Source: Streptomyces sp. HNM0575
GTDB lineage: Bacteria > Actinomycetota > Actinomycetes > Streptomycetales > Streptomycetaceae
Assembly (NCBI RefSeq): GCF_012726265.1
Contig: NZ_JAASAG010000002.1
Location: 248,001-312,000, forward strand
Length of the DNA stretch: 64,000 nt
Direction: 5' to 3'
Below the pieces are notes generated by a model. That model saw only the letters and a list, made by a program, of their open reading frames with translations, did not search any database and was not told the DNA's origin. Both the position numbers and the translations under genes were made by a program. Positions within the stretch are counted from its first letter, which is position 1. Each line of letters opens with the position of its first letter. Shown piece by piece: positions 16,197 to 24,445 of this stretch.

Positions 16197-19100
16197 CTAC
16201 GGCCCGGGCTCCTGCCGTCGTGCGGGGCCGCCCTCGCCGAGCAGCAGCTCTTCGAGGCCGGGGCGGTCGAGCAGCCCTTCCGGCCGTACGAGCTCTCCGC
16301 CCCGTACATACAGGAACGCGGCGCCGACCGATTCCAGCGGCACCCGCTGCTTCTCCGCCCACGCGAGGCGGTAGACGGAGAGCTGGAGGGGGTCGGCGTC
16401 GCGCGCGCGGCCGGTCTTCCAGTCGACGATGTCGTACGTGGGCGAGCCGTCGGGCGAGATCTCGCGGTAGACGGCGTCGATACGGCCGCGGACGACGCGG
16501 CCCGCCAGTTCGAGCTGGAAGGGCTCCTCGACGCGGTACGGCGTGCGCCGCGCGTACGGGGAACGCCGGAAGGCCTCCTTCAGCGCGGCGAGGTCGCGCT
16601 CGTCGGCGATGCCGTCCGGCTCTACGTGCGGCTCTACGTCCGTCCCGGCTTGGCCCGGGACCGAGCCGTACCCGGAACCGGGGGCCGCGGATCCGTCGTC
16701 CGCGCCCGGCAGTTCGTCGGGCCCCAGCATCGGAAGGGTCAATTCCTCGAATCCGGACTCCACCCACGCGTGGAAGCGCGTGCCCCTGCGGGCGGCGTCC
16801 GGCCGCGGCGGCCGCGGCATGGGCCGCGCCAGCTCGCGCGCGAAGCCGTCCGGGTCCGCGGCCATGCGCAGCACCTGTGACGCGGAGAGCGAGGGCGGCA
16901 GCGGAACGTCGCGGACGGCGACGCGTGAACGGCGCAGCTCACCGCTGAGCGCCTCCAGGTCGCGGTCCCAGGATTCGATGAGCCTGGACTCCTCCGGAGT
17001 GAGGGCATGGGCTGCGGCCGGTGACGAGCCGGCGGGCTCCGGTTCCGCCTCTCCTTCCACCGCCTCCCGCTCCGTCGGCTCTCCTTCCGCCGCCTCCGAG
17101 TCCCGTACGGCCTGCTCCCGTACGACCTCCTCCCTCGCGGGATCCTCGCGTACGGGATCCTCCGCGAGCCGCTCCAGGACCGCTTCCGCCGCCGCCCGCC
17201 GCCGCGTCAGCGCCTCCTCGTCGAGCGGCAGCGGCCACGCCCGTGCCTCCGCGGCGGCCGCCAGCGCCGGGTTCTCCTCGTCCTCCGCGGGTGCCTCCGC
17301 CCAGTGCTCGACCTCGCCGTGCGCGGGACCGGTCTCGCAGTGCGTCCGCAGAGCTTCCAAGAACGCCGAGGGTCCGCGGGGCCTCTTCTGATGCGGACCC
17401 CACCAGTGGCCGGAGCCGAGCAGCAGGGAGCGCGGGCGCGTGAACGCGACGTAGCCGAGGCGGAGTTCCTCGGTGGCCTGATGGTCGCGCATCGCGGTCT
17501 CGTACTCCTTGACGCCCTTCGCCGTCCACTCGTCGACATCCGGCAAGGTGGCCGCGTCGCCGCGCAGGGCGTGCGGCAGCACCCTCGGCCGGCTCAGCCA
17601 CGACTCGCGCGGCTGACTGCTGGGGAACTGCCCGGCCACCAGCCCCGGCAGCGCCACCACGTCCCACTCCAGGCCCTTGGCCTTGTGCGCGGTGAGCACC
17701 TTCACCGCGTCCTCCCCGCCGGGCAGCGAGCTGTCGAGCCCCTTCTCGTACTGCGCGGCCGTGCGCAGGAAGCCGAGGAACGCGAGCAGCGTGGCCTCGC
17801 CGTCGACGGCGGCGAATCCGGCGGCGACATCGAGGAAGGAGCTGAGCGTCTCGCGGCGGCGGGCGGCCAATGCGTGCGGCGACGCGGAGAGTTCGACCTC
17901 CAGGCCGCTGACCGCGAGCACCCTGTGCAGCACGTCCATCAGCGGGTCGGCCAGCGAGCGCCGCAGATCGCGTATCTCCGTGGCGAGCCGGGTGAAGCGC
18001 ACGCGCGCCTCGGCCGAGAAGGGCAGCCCGTCGTCGGGGCCGCCGCCCGGCTCCAGGAACGTCTCCAGCGCGTCCGCGAGCGAGACCACCTCGGCCGGGT
18101 CGACGCCCTCGACCGCCGCGGCCAGCCGCCGGTCCGGATCGCCGCCGTGGTCGTCCTCGTGGTGCACGAGCAGGCGCGCGCGGCGCCCCAGCAGCGCGAG
18201 GTCGCGCGGGCCGATCCGCCAGCGCGGGCCGGTCAGCAGCCGTACGAGCGAGGCGTTGGCCGTCGGGTCCTGGAGCACCTCGCACATCGCGACGAGGTCG
18301 GCGACCTCCGGCAGATGCAGCAGCCCCGTCAGGCCCACGACCTCCACGGGGAGTTCGCGGGCGACCAGCGCGGACTGGATCCCCGCGAAGTCGCCGGCGC
18401 CGCGGCACAGCACCGCGATGTCGCCGGGCGCCCTGCCCGTACGGACGAGATGGGCGACGGAGTCGGCGAGCCACTCCAACTCCTCCTCGTGCGTGGGCAG
18501 CAGGGCGCAGCGCACCGTGCCGTCGGTCTCCGCGCCGGGAGCGGGACGCAGCGCCTCCACGCCCTCGTGGCGGCCGCGCAGCGGTGCGGCGAGGGTGTTG
18601 GCGAGGGAGAGCAGGCGGCCGCCGCTGCGGCGGTTCTCGCTGAGCGCATAGCGGCGGGCGGGGGTGCCGTCGGCGTGCGGGAAGTGCCGCGGGAAGTCGT
18701 CGAGGTTGGCGACGGAGGCGCCGCGCCAGCCGTAGATGGCCTGGCAGGGATCGCCGACGGCGGTGACGGCGTGGCCCGCACCGGCCGCCGCAGCCGCCGT
18801 GCCGCCAGTAGCACCCGTACTGTCCGTACCACCCGTACCACCCGTATCGCCCGCGCCGCCCGCGCCGCCCGCGCCGAACAGCCCGGAGAGCAGGACGCGT
18901 TGGGCCACGGAGGTGTCCTGATACTCGTCGAGGAGGACGGCCGCGAACTGCTCCCGCAGCGCCCGCCCCACCTCCGGCACATCGCGCGCGAGGGTGGCGG
19001 CGAGCGCGATCTGGTCGCCGAAGTCGAGGAGGTCGCGCTCGCGCTTGCGGGCGCGGTACTGCTCGACGAGGCCCAGGAGTTCGCCGCGGCCGAGAGCCGC

Positions 19101-19763
19101 GCGCGGCACCTTGCGCAGGGCCTGATTGCTGAGCACCGAGCCGTCCAGGGACGCGAGCAGCTCCTCGTCGTACGCGCGGAGTCGGCCCGGCCGCACCAGA
19201 TGCTCGCTCAACTCGCCGTCGAGCGCGAGCAGATCCTCGACGAGCGCGGCGACGGACTTGGTCAGCGCCTCGAACGGGCCCGGGGCGGCGCGCAGCACGC
19301 TCGCCGCGAGCTGGAAGCGGGTGGCGTCGGCGAGCAGCCTGGCGCCCGGCTCGATGCCGAGCCGCAGCCCGTGCTCGGTCAGAAGGCGTCCCGCGAAGGC
19401 GTGGTAGGTGGAGATCTGCGGCTCGCCGCCCGCATGTTCGGGGTCGGCGGGGTCGGGGTCGGTGATGCCCGCCCGCACGAGCGCCTTCCGCACCCGCTCG
19501 GTCAGCTCGCCCGCCGCCTTGTTGGTGAACGTGAGGCCGAGCACCTGCTCCGGCTGGACCTGGCCGGTGCCCACCAGCCATACGACGCGCGCGGCCATGA
19601 CCGTCGTCTTGCCCGAACCGGCGCCCGCCACGATGACTTGGGGGGCGAGGGGCGCGGTGATGCAGTCGAGCTGCTCAGGGGTGAAGGGGATGCCGAGAAG
19701 GTCTGCGAGCTGTGCGGGGCGGGTGAGTCGTTCGGGCACGGGAGAGACGCTAACGGCAGGCAC
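16197..19763 (-). CDS. adnB: AdnB-like helicase-nuclease subunit
   Basis: About 1188 residues. AdnAB is the actinobacterial double-strand-break end-resection motor-nuclease, equivalent to RecBCD/AddAB. Motif I is VVAGAGSGKTTV-like (VIVAGAGSGKTTVMAARVVW), motif II is LLDEYQDTS, and motif VI is VAFTRPRSLL. The C-terminal RecB-like nuclease begins GTRFHAWVESGFEE (about residue 1000) and has RIDAVYRE, DIVDWKTGRARD (catalytic Asp and Lys) and QLSVYRLA. A Gly/Thr/Ser tract (GGTGGTDSTGATGGT) near 310 and an acidic Glu/Arg repeat near 870-930 are low-complexity inserts. The start is uncertain: GTG at 19763 is given, but TTG at 19769 and GTG at 19736 are also possible. The AdnA/AdnB assignment follows order and Walker A type. 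Confidence 0.85.
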   Translation of the reverse strand: MPAVSVSPVPERLTRPAQLADLLGIPFTPEQLDCITAPLAPQVIVAGAGSGKTTVMAARVVWLVGTGQVQPEQVLGLTFTNKAAGELTERVRKALVRAGITDPDPADPEHAGGEPQISTYHAFAGRLLTEHGLRLGIEPGARLLADATRFQLAASVLRAAPGPFEALTKSVAALVEDLLALDGELSEHLVRPGRLRAYDEELLASLDGSVLSNQALRKVPRAALGRGELLGLVEQYRARKRERDLLDFGDQIALAATLARDVPEVGRALREQFAAVLLDEYQDTSVAQRVLLSGLFGAGGAGGAGDTGGTGGTDSTGATGGTAAAAAGAGHAVTAVGDPCQAIYGWRGASVANLDDFPRHFPHADGTPARRYALSENRRSGGRLLSLANTLAAPLRGRHEGVEALRPAPGAETDGTVRCALLPTHEEELEWLADSVAHLVRTGRAPGDIAVLCRGAGDFAGIQSALVARELPVEVVGLTGLLHLPEVADLVAMCEVLQDPTANASLVRLLTGPRWRIGPRDLALLGRRARLLVHHEDDHGGDPDRRLAAAVEGVDPAEVVSLADALETFLEPGGGPDDGLPFSAEARVRFTRLATEIRDLRRSLADPLMDVLHRVLAVSGLEVELSASPHALAARRRETLSSFLDVAAGFAAVDGEATLLAFLGFLRTAAQYEKGLDSSLPGGEDAVKVLTAHKAKGLEWDVVALPGLVAGQFPSSQPRESWLSRPRVLPHALRGDAATLPDVDEWTAKGVKEYETAMRDHQATEELRLGYVAFTRPRSLLLGSGHWWGPHQKRPRGPSAFLEALRTHCETGPAHGEVEHWAEAPAEDEENPALAAAAEARAWPLPLDEEALTRRRAAAEAVLERLAEDPVREDPAREEVVREQAVRDSEAAEGEPTEREAVEGEAEPEPAGSSPAAAHALTPEESRLIESWDRDLEALSGELRRSRVAVRDVPLPPSLSASQVLRMAADPDGFARELARPMPRPPRPDAARRGTRFHAWVESGFEELTLPMLGPDELPGADDGSAAPGSGYGSVPGQAGTDVEPHVEPDGIADERDLAALKEAFRRSPYARRTPYRVEEPFQLELAGRVVRGRIDAVYREISPDGSPTYDIVDWKTGRARDADPLQLSVYRLAWAEKQRVPLESVGAAFLYVRGGELVRPEGLLDRPGLEELLLGEGGPARRQEPGP

Positions 19764-19935
19764 CGACAACGGCCCAGCGACGCCTGGTCACAGGGTCACG
19801 GCAAGGGCGGCCGCTCGACCCGGGCTTGCGAGCGCCTTTCCGACTGCCTTTCAGCTGGCGTTCCGACTGCCTCTCGGCTGTCTTCCGATGTCTTTCCGAC
19901 TGTCTCTCAACTGTCCGCGTACGAGCGGCAGTCGG

Positions 19936-22900
19936 TCACTCCACGATGTGCCGCCCCTCGGCACGCGCGGAACAGGCGCCGCGGAACGAGCAGTGGGTGC
20001 AGTGCGTGCCGGGCGAGGGCGTGAAGCGCTCGTCGAGGACGCGTCCCGCCGCCGTCGCGAGCAGTTCGCCGATCCACTCGCCGCCCCCGGCGCCGGGGCC
20101 CGCATCCGCGCCCCCGTCCACCGCCGCATCCGCTCCCGCGTCCGCGTCCGCGTCCGCACCGCCCGATCCCCCTTCGCCCAGCGCCTCTTGACGCTGCACC
20201 ACCGGAAAAGCGTCACCGCCGTCGCGTTCCGGTGCTCCCAGGCGCAGATGTACCAGCTCCGCGCCGCCGGGCTCCGGGCGCTCTCCGCCGAAGAGCCGGT
20301 CCGCCGCGCCTTCGCGCACGGCCAACTGGTAGACGGCGAGCTGCGGATGGCGCGCGACCTCCTTGCCGCTCGGCTTCGTGGCTCCGGTCTTGAAGTCGAC
20401 GACGTACGCACGGCCCTGGCCGTCGCGCTCCACTCGGTCGACGCTGCCGCGGATCCGCACCTCGTACTCGCCCGCCTCCAGCGTGACGTCGAAGCCGAGT
20501 TCGCTCCCGGCGACCCCGGCGCCGGTGTCCCGCATCCCGTCGCCGTCCGGAACCCCGCCGGTGTCCGGGACTCCTCCGGCTCCCGCGTCCGAGCCGTCGT
20601 CCGGGTCACCGTCCGCACCCGCACCCGTACCCGCACTCGTGCCCGTGCCCGGCGTACCGGCGCGCATCACGTGCCAGCGCAGGAACCTCTCCAGAGCCGC
20701 CCTCGCGTTCTGCTTCTCCTGCCGGGACTTCCAGGGCGCCTCGAAGGCCAGCCCGTCCCAGACGGTCTCCAGCCGCTCCATCAGTACGGCGAGATCGGCC
20801 GGGGTCCCTCCGGAGGCCACCTCGTCGGCGAGTACGTGCAGTACGTTCCCGAAGCCCTGGGCCGCCGTCGCGGGAGCGTCCGCCTTGACCTCGCGTGCCA
20901 GGAACCATTGCAGCGCACAGGAGTTGGCGAGCTGGTCCAGCGCGCTGCCCGACAGCGTGACGGGCCGTCCGGGATCGCGCAGCGGCGTCGCGGAACGCGT
21001 CGGCTCGTGCAGCCCCCACCAGCGGTGCGGATGCGCCGCCGGTACGAGCGCGTGGCCCTCCTCGTCGCGCAGTCCCGCCAGCCGGGCGAGCCGCGCGGCA
21101 GCCGCATCCCGCAGGGCGGGCGAGGCCGCCGGATCGACGGTCGTGGCGCGCAGCTCCGCCACGAGCGCGGAGACCGAAAGGGGCCGCCGCGGACGGGAGT
21201 TGACGGCCTTCGGTTCGACGCCGAGCTCGTTCAGGAACCGCGACGGCTGGTCGCCGTCGTCCGCGGGCGCCCGCACGGCGGTGACGACCAGCCGCTCCCT
21301 GGCGCGCGTCGCCGCCACGTAGAAGAGCCTGCGCTCCTCGGTCAGCAGGGCGCCGGGGGGCAGCGGTTCGGCCAGCCCGTCGCGGCCGATGCGGTCGGCC
21401 TCCAGCAGCGAGCCGCGACGGCGCAGATCGGGCCACAGGCCCTCCTGCACGCCCGCGACCACGACCAGCCGCCACTCCAGTCCCTTGGCGCGGTGCGCCG
21501 TCATCAGCCGTACGGCGTCGGGCCGTACGGCACGGCGGTCGAGGGTGTCGGCGACCACGTCCTGCGCGTCGACCTCCTCCAGGAAGTTGAGCGCGCCCCT
21601 GCCCCCGCTGCGCTCCTCGGCGCGGGCCGCGGACTCGAACAGGGCGCACACGGCGTCCAGATCGCGGTCGGCGTTGCGGCCCGCCGCACCGCCGCGGAAG
21701 GCCGCGCGCTCCAGCCGGCGCGGCCACGGCGTGCCGTCCCACAGCTGCCACAGCGCCTCCTCCGCGGTGCCGCCGCCCGCGAGCAGCTCGCGTGCCTTGC
21801 GGAGCAGCAGACCGAGGCGCTGGGCGCCGCGCGCGTAGGCCGGGTCGTGCGCCACCAGGCGCTCGGGCTCGGCGAGCGCCTCGGTGAGCAGTACGTCGGA
21901 GGGGCGCGGGACCCTCGCGCCCGACGCGCGCTCCTCCTCACGCAGGGCGCGGCCCAGGCGCCGCAGGTCGGCGGCGTCCATGCCGCCGAGCGGCGAGCCG
22001 AGGAGGGTGAGGGCGGTCTCGGTGTCCAGCCAGCCGGCGGCGGGACCCGCCGCGGCATGGGCGTCGGCACCGGCACCGGCGCTAACACCAGCTTCGTCGC
22101 TGTCACCTTCGTCGTCGCTGTCACCGGCTTCGTCGCCGCCGTCGTCATTGCTGTCCGCAGGACCACCCTCCGCACCGCCCGGCCCCCGCCCCCGCCCCGG
22201 CTCCGTGTCCCCGTCCTTCCCGTGAACCGCCGCCCCGTCCCCGTCCCCCTGCCCGTCCCTCTGCCCGTCGCCCGGCCCGGGCCCGGGCCCGGGCCCGGGC
22301 CCGTGCACCGCCGCGCGCGCCACCGCCCGCAGCGCCGTCAACAGCGGTGCGACGGCGGGCTCGTGGCGCAGCGGCACGTCGTCGCCGTCCACGTCGAGCG
22401 GCACCCCTGCGGAGGTCAGCGCCCGCCGGACCGCCGGGATCGTACGGCCGCCCGCGCGGACCAGCACCGCCATCTCGCCCCAGGGAACGCCCTGTTCGAG
22501 ATGCGCTCTCCGCAACAGGTCCGCGATGTTGTCGAGTTCGGCCCCGGCGGTCGGGCAGGTGAAGACCTCGACCCGTCCGCCCTCACGCTGCGCCACGAGA
22601 CCGCGGTGCGCCCGCACGGCCTCCGCGGGCAGCCGCGTCAGCGGCAGACGGCGGGTGATCTCGCGCGTGGCCTCCAGCAGTTCGCCGCCGCTGCGGCGCC
22701 CCGTACGCAGCACGTGGACCGGTGCGGGCTCGCCGGAGCGCTGCCGGAAGGCCTCGGGGAAGTCGAGGATGCCGTTCACGTCCGCGCCTCGGAAGGTGTA
22801 GATCGACTGGTCCGGGTCGCCGAAGACGACGAGCGTACGGCCGCCCCCGGCGAGCGCGCGCAGCAGCCGCACCTGGGACGGGTCGGTGTCCTGGTACTCG

Positions 22901-23772
22901 TCGACGTACACGGCGTCGTACCGCTCCCGCAGCGCCTCCGCGACGCCCGGGCTCTCCGCCAGCAGCACGGCGCGGTGCACCAGTTCCGCGTAGTCGAGCA
23001 CGCCCTGTGCGTCGAGCACGTCGAGGTACTCGGCGAGGAAGCCCGCCGCCGCCGACCAGTCGGGCCGCCCCGTGCGGTCCGCGAAGTCGCCCAGCTCGCG
23101 CGGCCCGAGCCCCAGCTCCCTGCTGCGCGCGAGCACCGCCCGCACCTCGTCCGCGAAGCCGCGCGTCGTCAGGCAGGCGCGCAGCTCGCCGGGCCAAGCG
23201 ATGCGGCCGCGGCCCTCCGACTCCAGAGCGAGCTGGCCCTCCAGCAACTCGCGGATGTACAGGTCCTGTTCGGGCCCGGAGAGCAGCCGCAGCGGCTCGG
23301 CGAAGAGCTCGGCGTCCTGATGCGCGCGGACGAGCGCGTAGCAGTACGAGTGGAAGGTCGTCGCCTGCGGCGCCGACGTGTGCTCCCCAAGTCCCGTCAG
23401 GCGGACGGCCATCCGGTCGCGCAGCTCGACGGCGGCCTTGCGGCTGAAGGTCAGTACGAGGATGCGCTCGGGGTCGGCTCCCGCACGTACCCTCTCCGCC
23501 ACGGACTCGGTGAGCGTCGTGGTCTTGCCCGTACCGGGACCCGCCAGCACCAGAAGCGGCCCGCCGGAATGGGCGGCCACCGCGCTTTGCTGTGGGTCCA
23601 GGACAGGGGGGTCCACGCTCTCCGGCCGGGTACGCACCAGACGGTACGTGCCGGGGCCCGCGCCGGAGCCGGAGCCCGCGTCCGCAGCGGAGCCCGGAGC
23701 CGCGCCGGAGCCCGGGTCCGCGACGGGACCGGCCCCCTGCCGGCGGGCATCGGACGGGATGGAGGAGCTCAC
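19936..23772 (-). CDS. adnA: AdnA-like helicase-nuclease subunit
   Basis: A 1278-residue partner of the downstream helicase-nuclease. Motif I is LVLAGPGTGKTTTL (about residue 77), motif II VYVDEYQDTDPSQ, and motif VI FYVAATRARERLVV. The C-terminal nuclease has RIRGSVDRVE, VVDFKTG and QLAVYQLA. An Fe-S cluster is suggested by CALQWFLARE (about 957) with CTHCSFRGAC (about 1262). A variable hydrophilic insert of roughly 120 residues, encoded near 22030-22320, separates helicase parts; it contains (GP)n encoded by a GGGCCC repeat and acidic Asp/Gly repeats. The GTG at 23772 has GAGG nine bases upstream. The gap to the adnB start is about 170 bases. Confidence 0.87.
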   Translation of the reverse strand: MSSSIPSDARRQGAGPVADPGSGAAPGSAADAGSGSGAGPGTYRLVRTRPESVDPPVLDPQQSAVAAHSGGPLLVLAGPGTGKTTTLTESVAERVRAGADPERILVLTFSRKAAVELRDRMAVRLTGLGEHTSAPQATTFHSYCYALVRAHQDAELFAEPLRLLSGPEQDLYIRELLEGQLALESEGRGRIAWPGELRACLTTRGFADEVRAVLARSRELGLGPRELGDFADRTGRPDWSAAAGFLAEYLDVLDAQGVLDYAELVHRAVLLAESPGVAEALRERYDAVYVDEYQDTDPSQVRLLRALAGGGRTLVVFGDPDQSIYTFRGADVNGILDFPEAFRQRSGEPAPVHVLRTGRRSGGELLEATREITRRLPLTRLPAEAVRAHRGLVAQREGGRVEVFTCPTAGAELDNIADLLRRAHLEQGVPWGEMAVLVRAGGRTIPAVRRALTSAGVPLDVDGDDVPLRHEPAVAPLLTALRAVARAAVHGPGPGPGPGPGDGQRDGQGDGDGAAVHGKDGDTEPGRGRGPGGAEGGPADSNDDGGDEAGDSDDEGDSDEAGVSAGAGADAHAAAGPAAGWLDTETALTLLGSPLGGMDAADLRRLGRALREEERASGARVPRPSDVLLTEALAEPERLVAHDPAYARGAQRLGLLLRKARELLAGGGTAEEALWQLWDGTPWPRRLERAAFRGGAAGRNADRDLDAVCALFESAARAEERSGGRGALNFLEEVDAQDVVADTLDRRAVRPDAVRLMTAHRAKGLEWRLVVVAGVQEGLWPDLRRRGSLLEADRIGRDGLAEPLPPGALLTEERRLFYVAATRARERLVVTAVRAPADDGDQPSRFLNELGVEPKAVNSRPRRPLSVSALVAELRATTVDPAASPALRDAAAARLARLAGLRDEEGHALVPAAHPHRWWGLHEPTRSATPLRDPGRPVTLSGSALDQLANSCALQWFLAREVKADAPATAAQGFGNVLHVLADEVASGGTPADLAVLMERLETVWDGLAFEAPWKSRQEKQNARAALERFLRWHVMRAGTPGTGTSAGTGAGADGDPDDGSDAGAGGVPDTGGVPDGDGMRDTGAGVAGSELGFDVTLEAGEYEVRIRGSVDRVERDGQGRAYVVDFKTGATKPSGKEVARHPQLAVYQLAVREGAADRLFGGERPEPGGAELVHLRLGAPERDGGDAFPVVQRQEALGEGGSGGADADADAGADAAVDGGADAGPGAGGGEWIGELLATAAGRVLDERFTPSPGTHCTHCSFRGACSARAEGRHIVE
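22265..22303. repeat. GGGCCC simple repeat within adnA
   Basis: An uninterrupted run of alternating GGG and CCC triplets that encodes Gly-Pro repeats in the variable insert of AdnA. Such G/C-only runs are slippage-prone, and the length may differ between strains or be misassembled. Confidence 0.8.
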
Positions 23773-23933
23773 GTGGATCGCCTCGGGGAGGGTCTGTGCT
23801 GACTGGTGCAGACGCTACGCCAGCGGGCACACGTGCCGCAGCGCGGCGCTCGTGTACTCCGTACGGGTGGCCCGGTACGAGCTGGGAGCGGGGATGGCGG
23901 AAGGTGGTAACCGTGAGCAGCCGCAGTACGTGG

Positions 23934-24314
23934 TCACATCTCGCCGTCCCACCTGGCCCTTCGCATGTCGATCCGCGGAACGTGTCCTTCCGCCGTGCGT
24001 GCGGCCTCCCGCAGCGGTGTGCCCTCCGCCCTGTAGCGCTCCAGCGCCCGCAGCTCGTGGCCCGCGAGCAGCACGCCGTCGGCCCGCACGACCCGCCACC
24101 ACGGCACGGCGCCTCCGTACAGCGACATGACGCGGCCCACCTGACGGGGGCCGCCCTCTTCGAGCCACTCGGCCACGTCGCCGTACGTCATGACGCGGCC
24201 GGGCGGGATCCGGTCCGCGACGTCCAGCACCCGCTCCGCGAACTCGGGCAGTGCGGGTGGTCCGGTGTCTTCCGGCCGGTCCGGCGGGCCCGGCTGCCGG
24301 TGGCTCGCATGCAT
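23934..24314 (-). CDS. alkyltransferase-like protein (MGMT/ATL family, no catalytic Cys)
   Basis: A 126-residue protein with the DNA-binding and active-site fold of O6-alkylguanine-DNA alkyltransferase C-terminal domains. Features are YGDVAEWLEEGG (helix-turn-helix region, GRVMTYGDVAE), RQVGRVMS (arginine finger region), and the active-site loop GAVPWWRVVRADG. In true MGMT the loop reads PCHRV, so the acceptor Cys is replaced by Trp here; that is the signature of alkyltransferase-like proteins, which flag lesions for nucleotide excision repair. The ATG at 24314 gives MHASHRQ. The M. tuberculosis equivalent is Rv3204. Confidence 0.9.
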   Translation of the reverse strand: MHASHRQPGPPDRPEDTGPPALPEFAERVLDVADRIPPGRVMTYGDVAEWLEEGGPRQVGRVMSLYGGAVPWWRVVRADGVLLAGHELRALERYRAEGTPLREAARTAEGHVPRIDMRRARWDGEM

Positions 24315-24445
24315 GCCGGCAATGGTGCCGTACACCACCGACAGCCGCTTCCGCGGTGGCTTCTCCTGCCGTACGCGCACCGGGAGGCCACCCTGGACTG
24401 CCGGTCGGGTACCACCTCGTGCCACCATCGTGCGGGCGGTGACGA

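Noticed and set aside
17304..20024. Open frame of about 900 codons opposite adnB
   Set aside because: Antisense shadow, Arg/Gln/Leu-rich, no recognisable motif.
19408..23802. Open frame of more than 1400 codons opposite adnA
   Set aside because: Shadow of the adnA codon pattern; no domain, no ribosome site.
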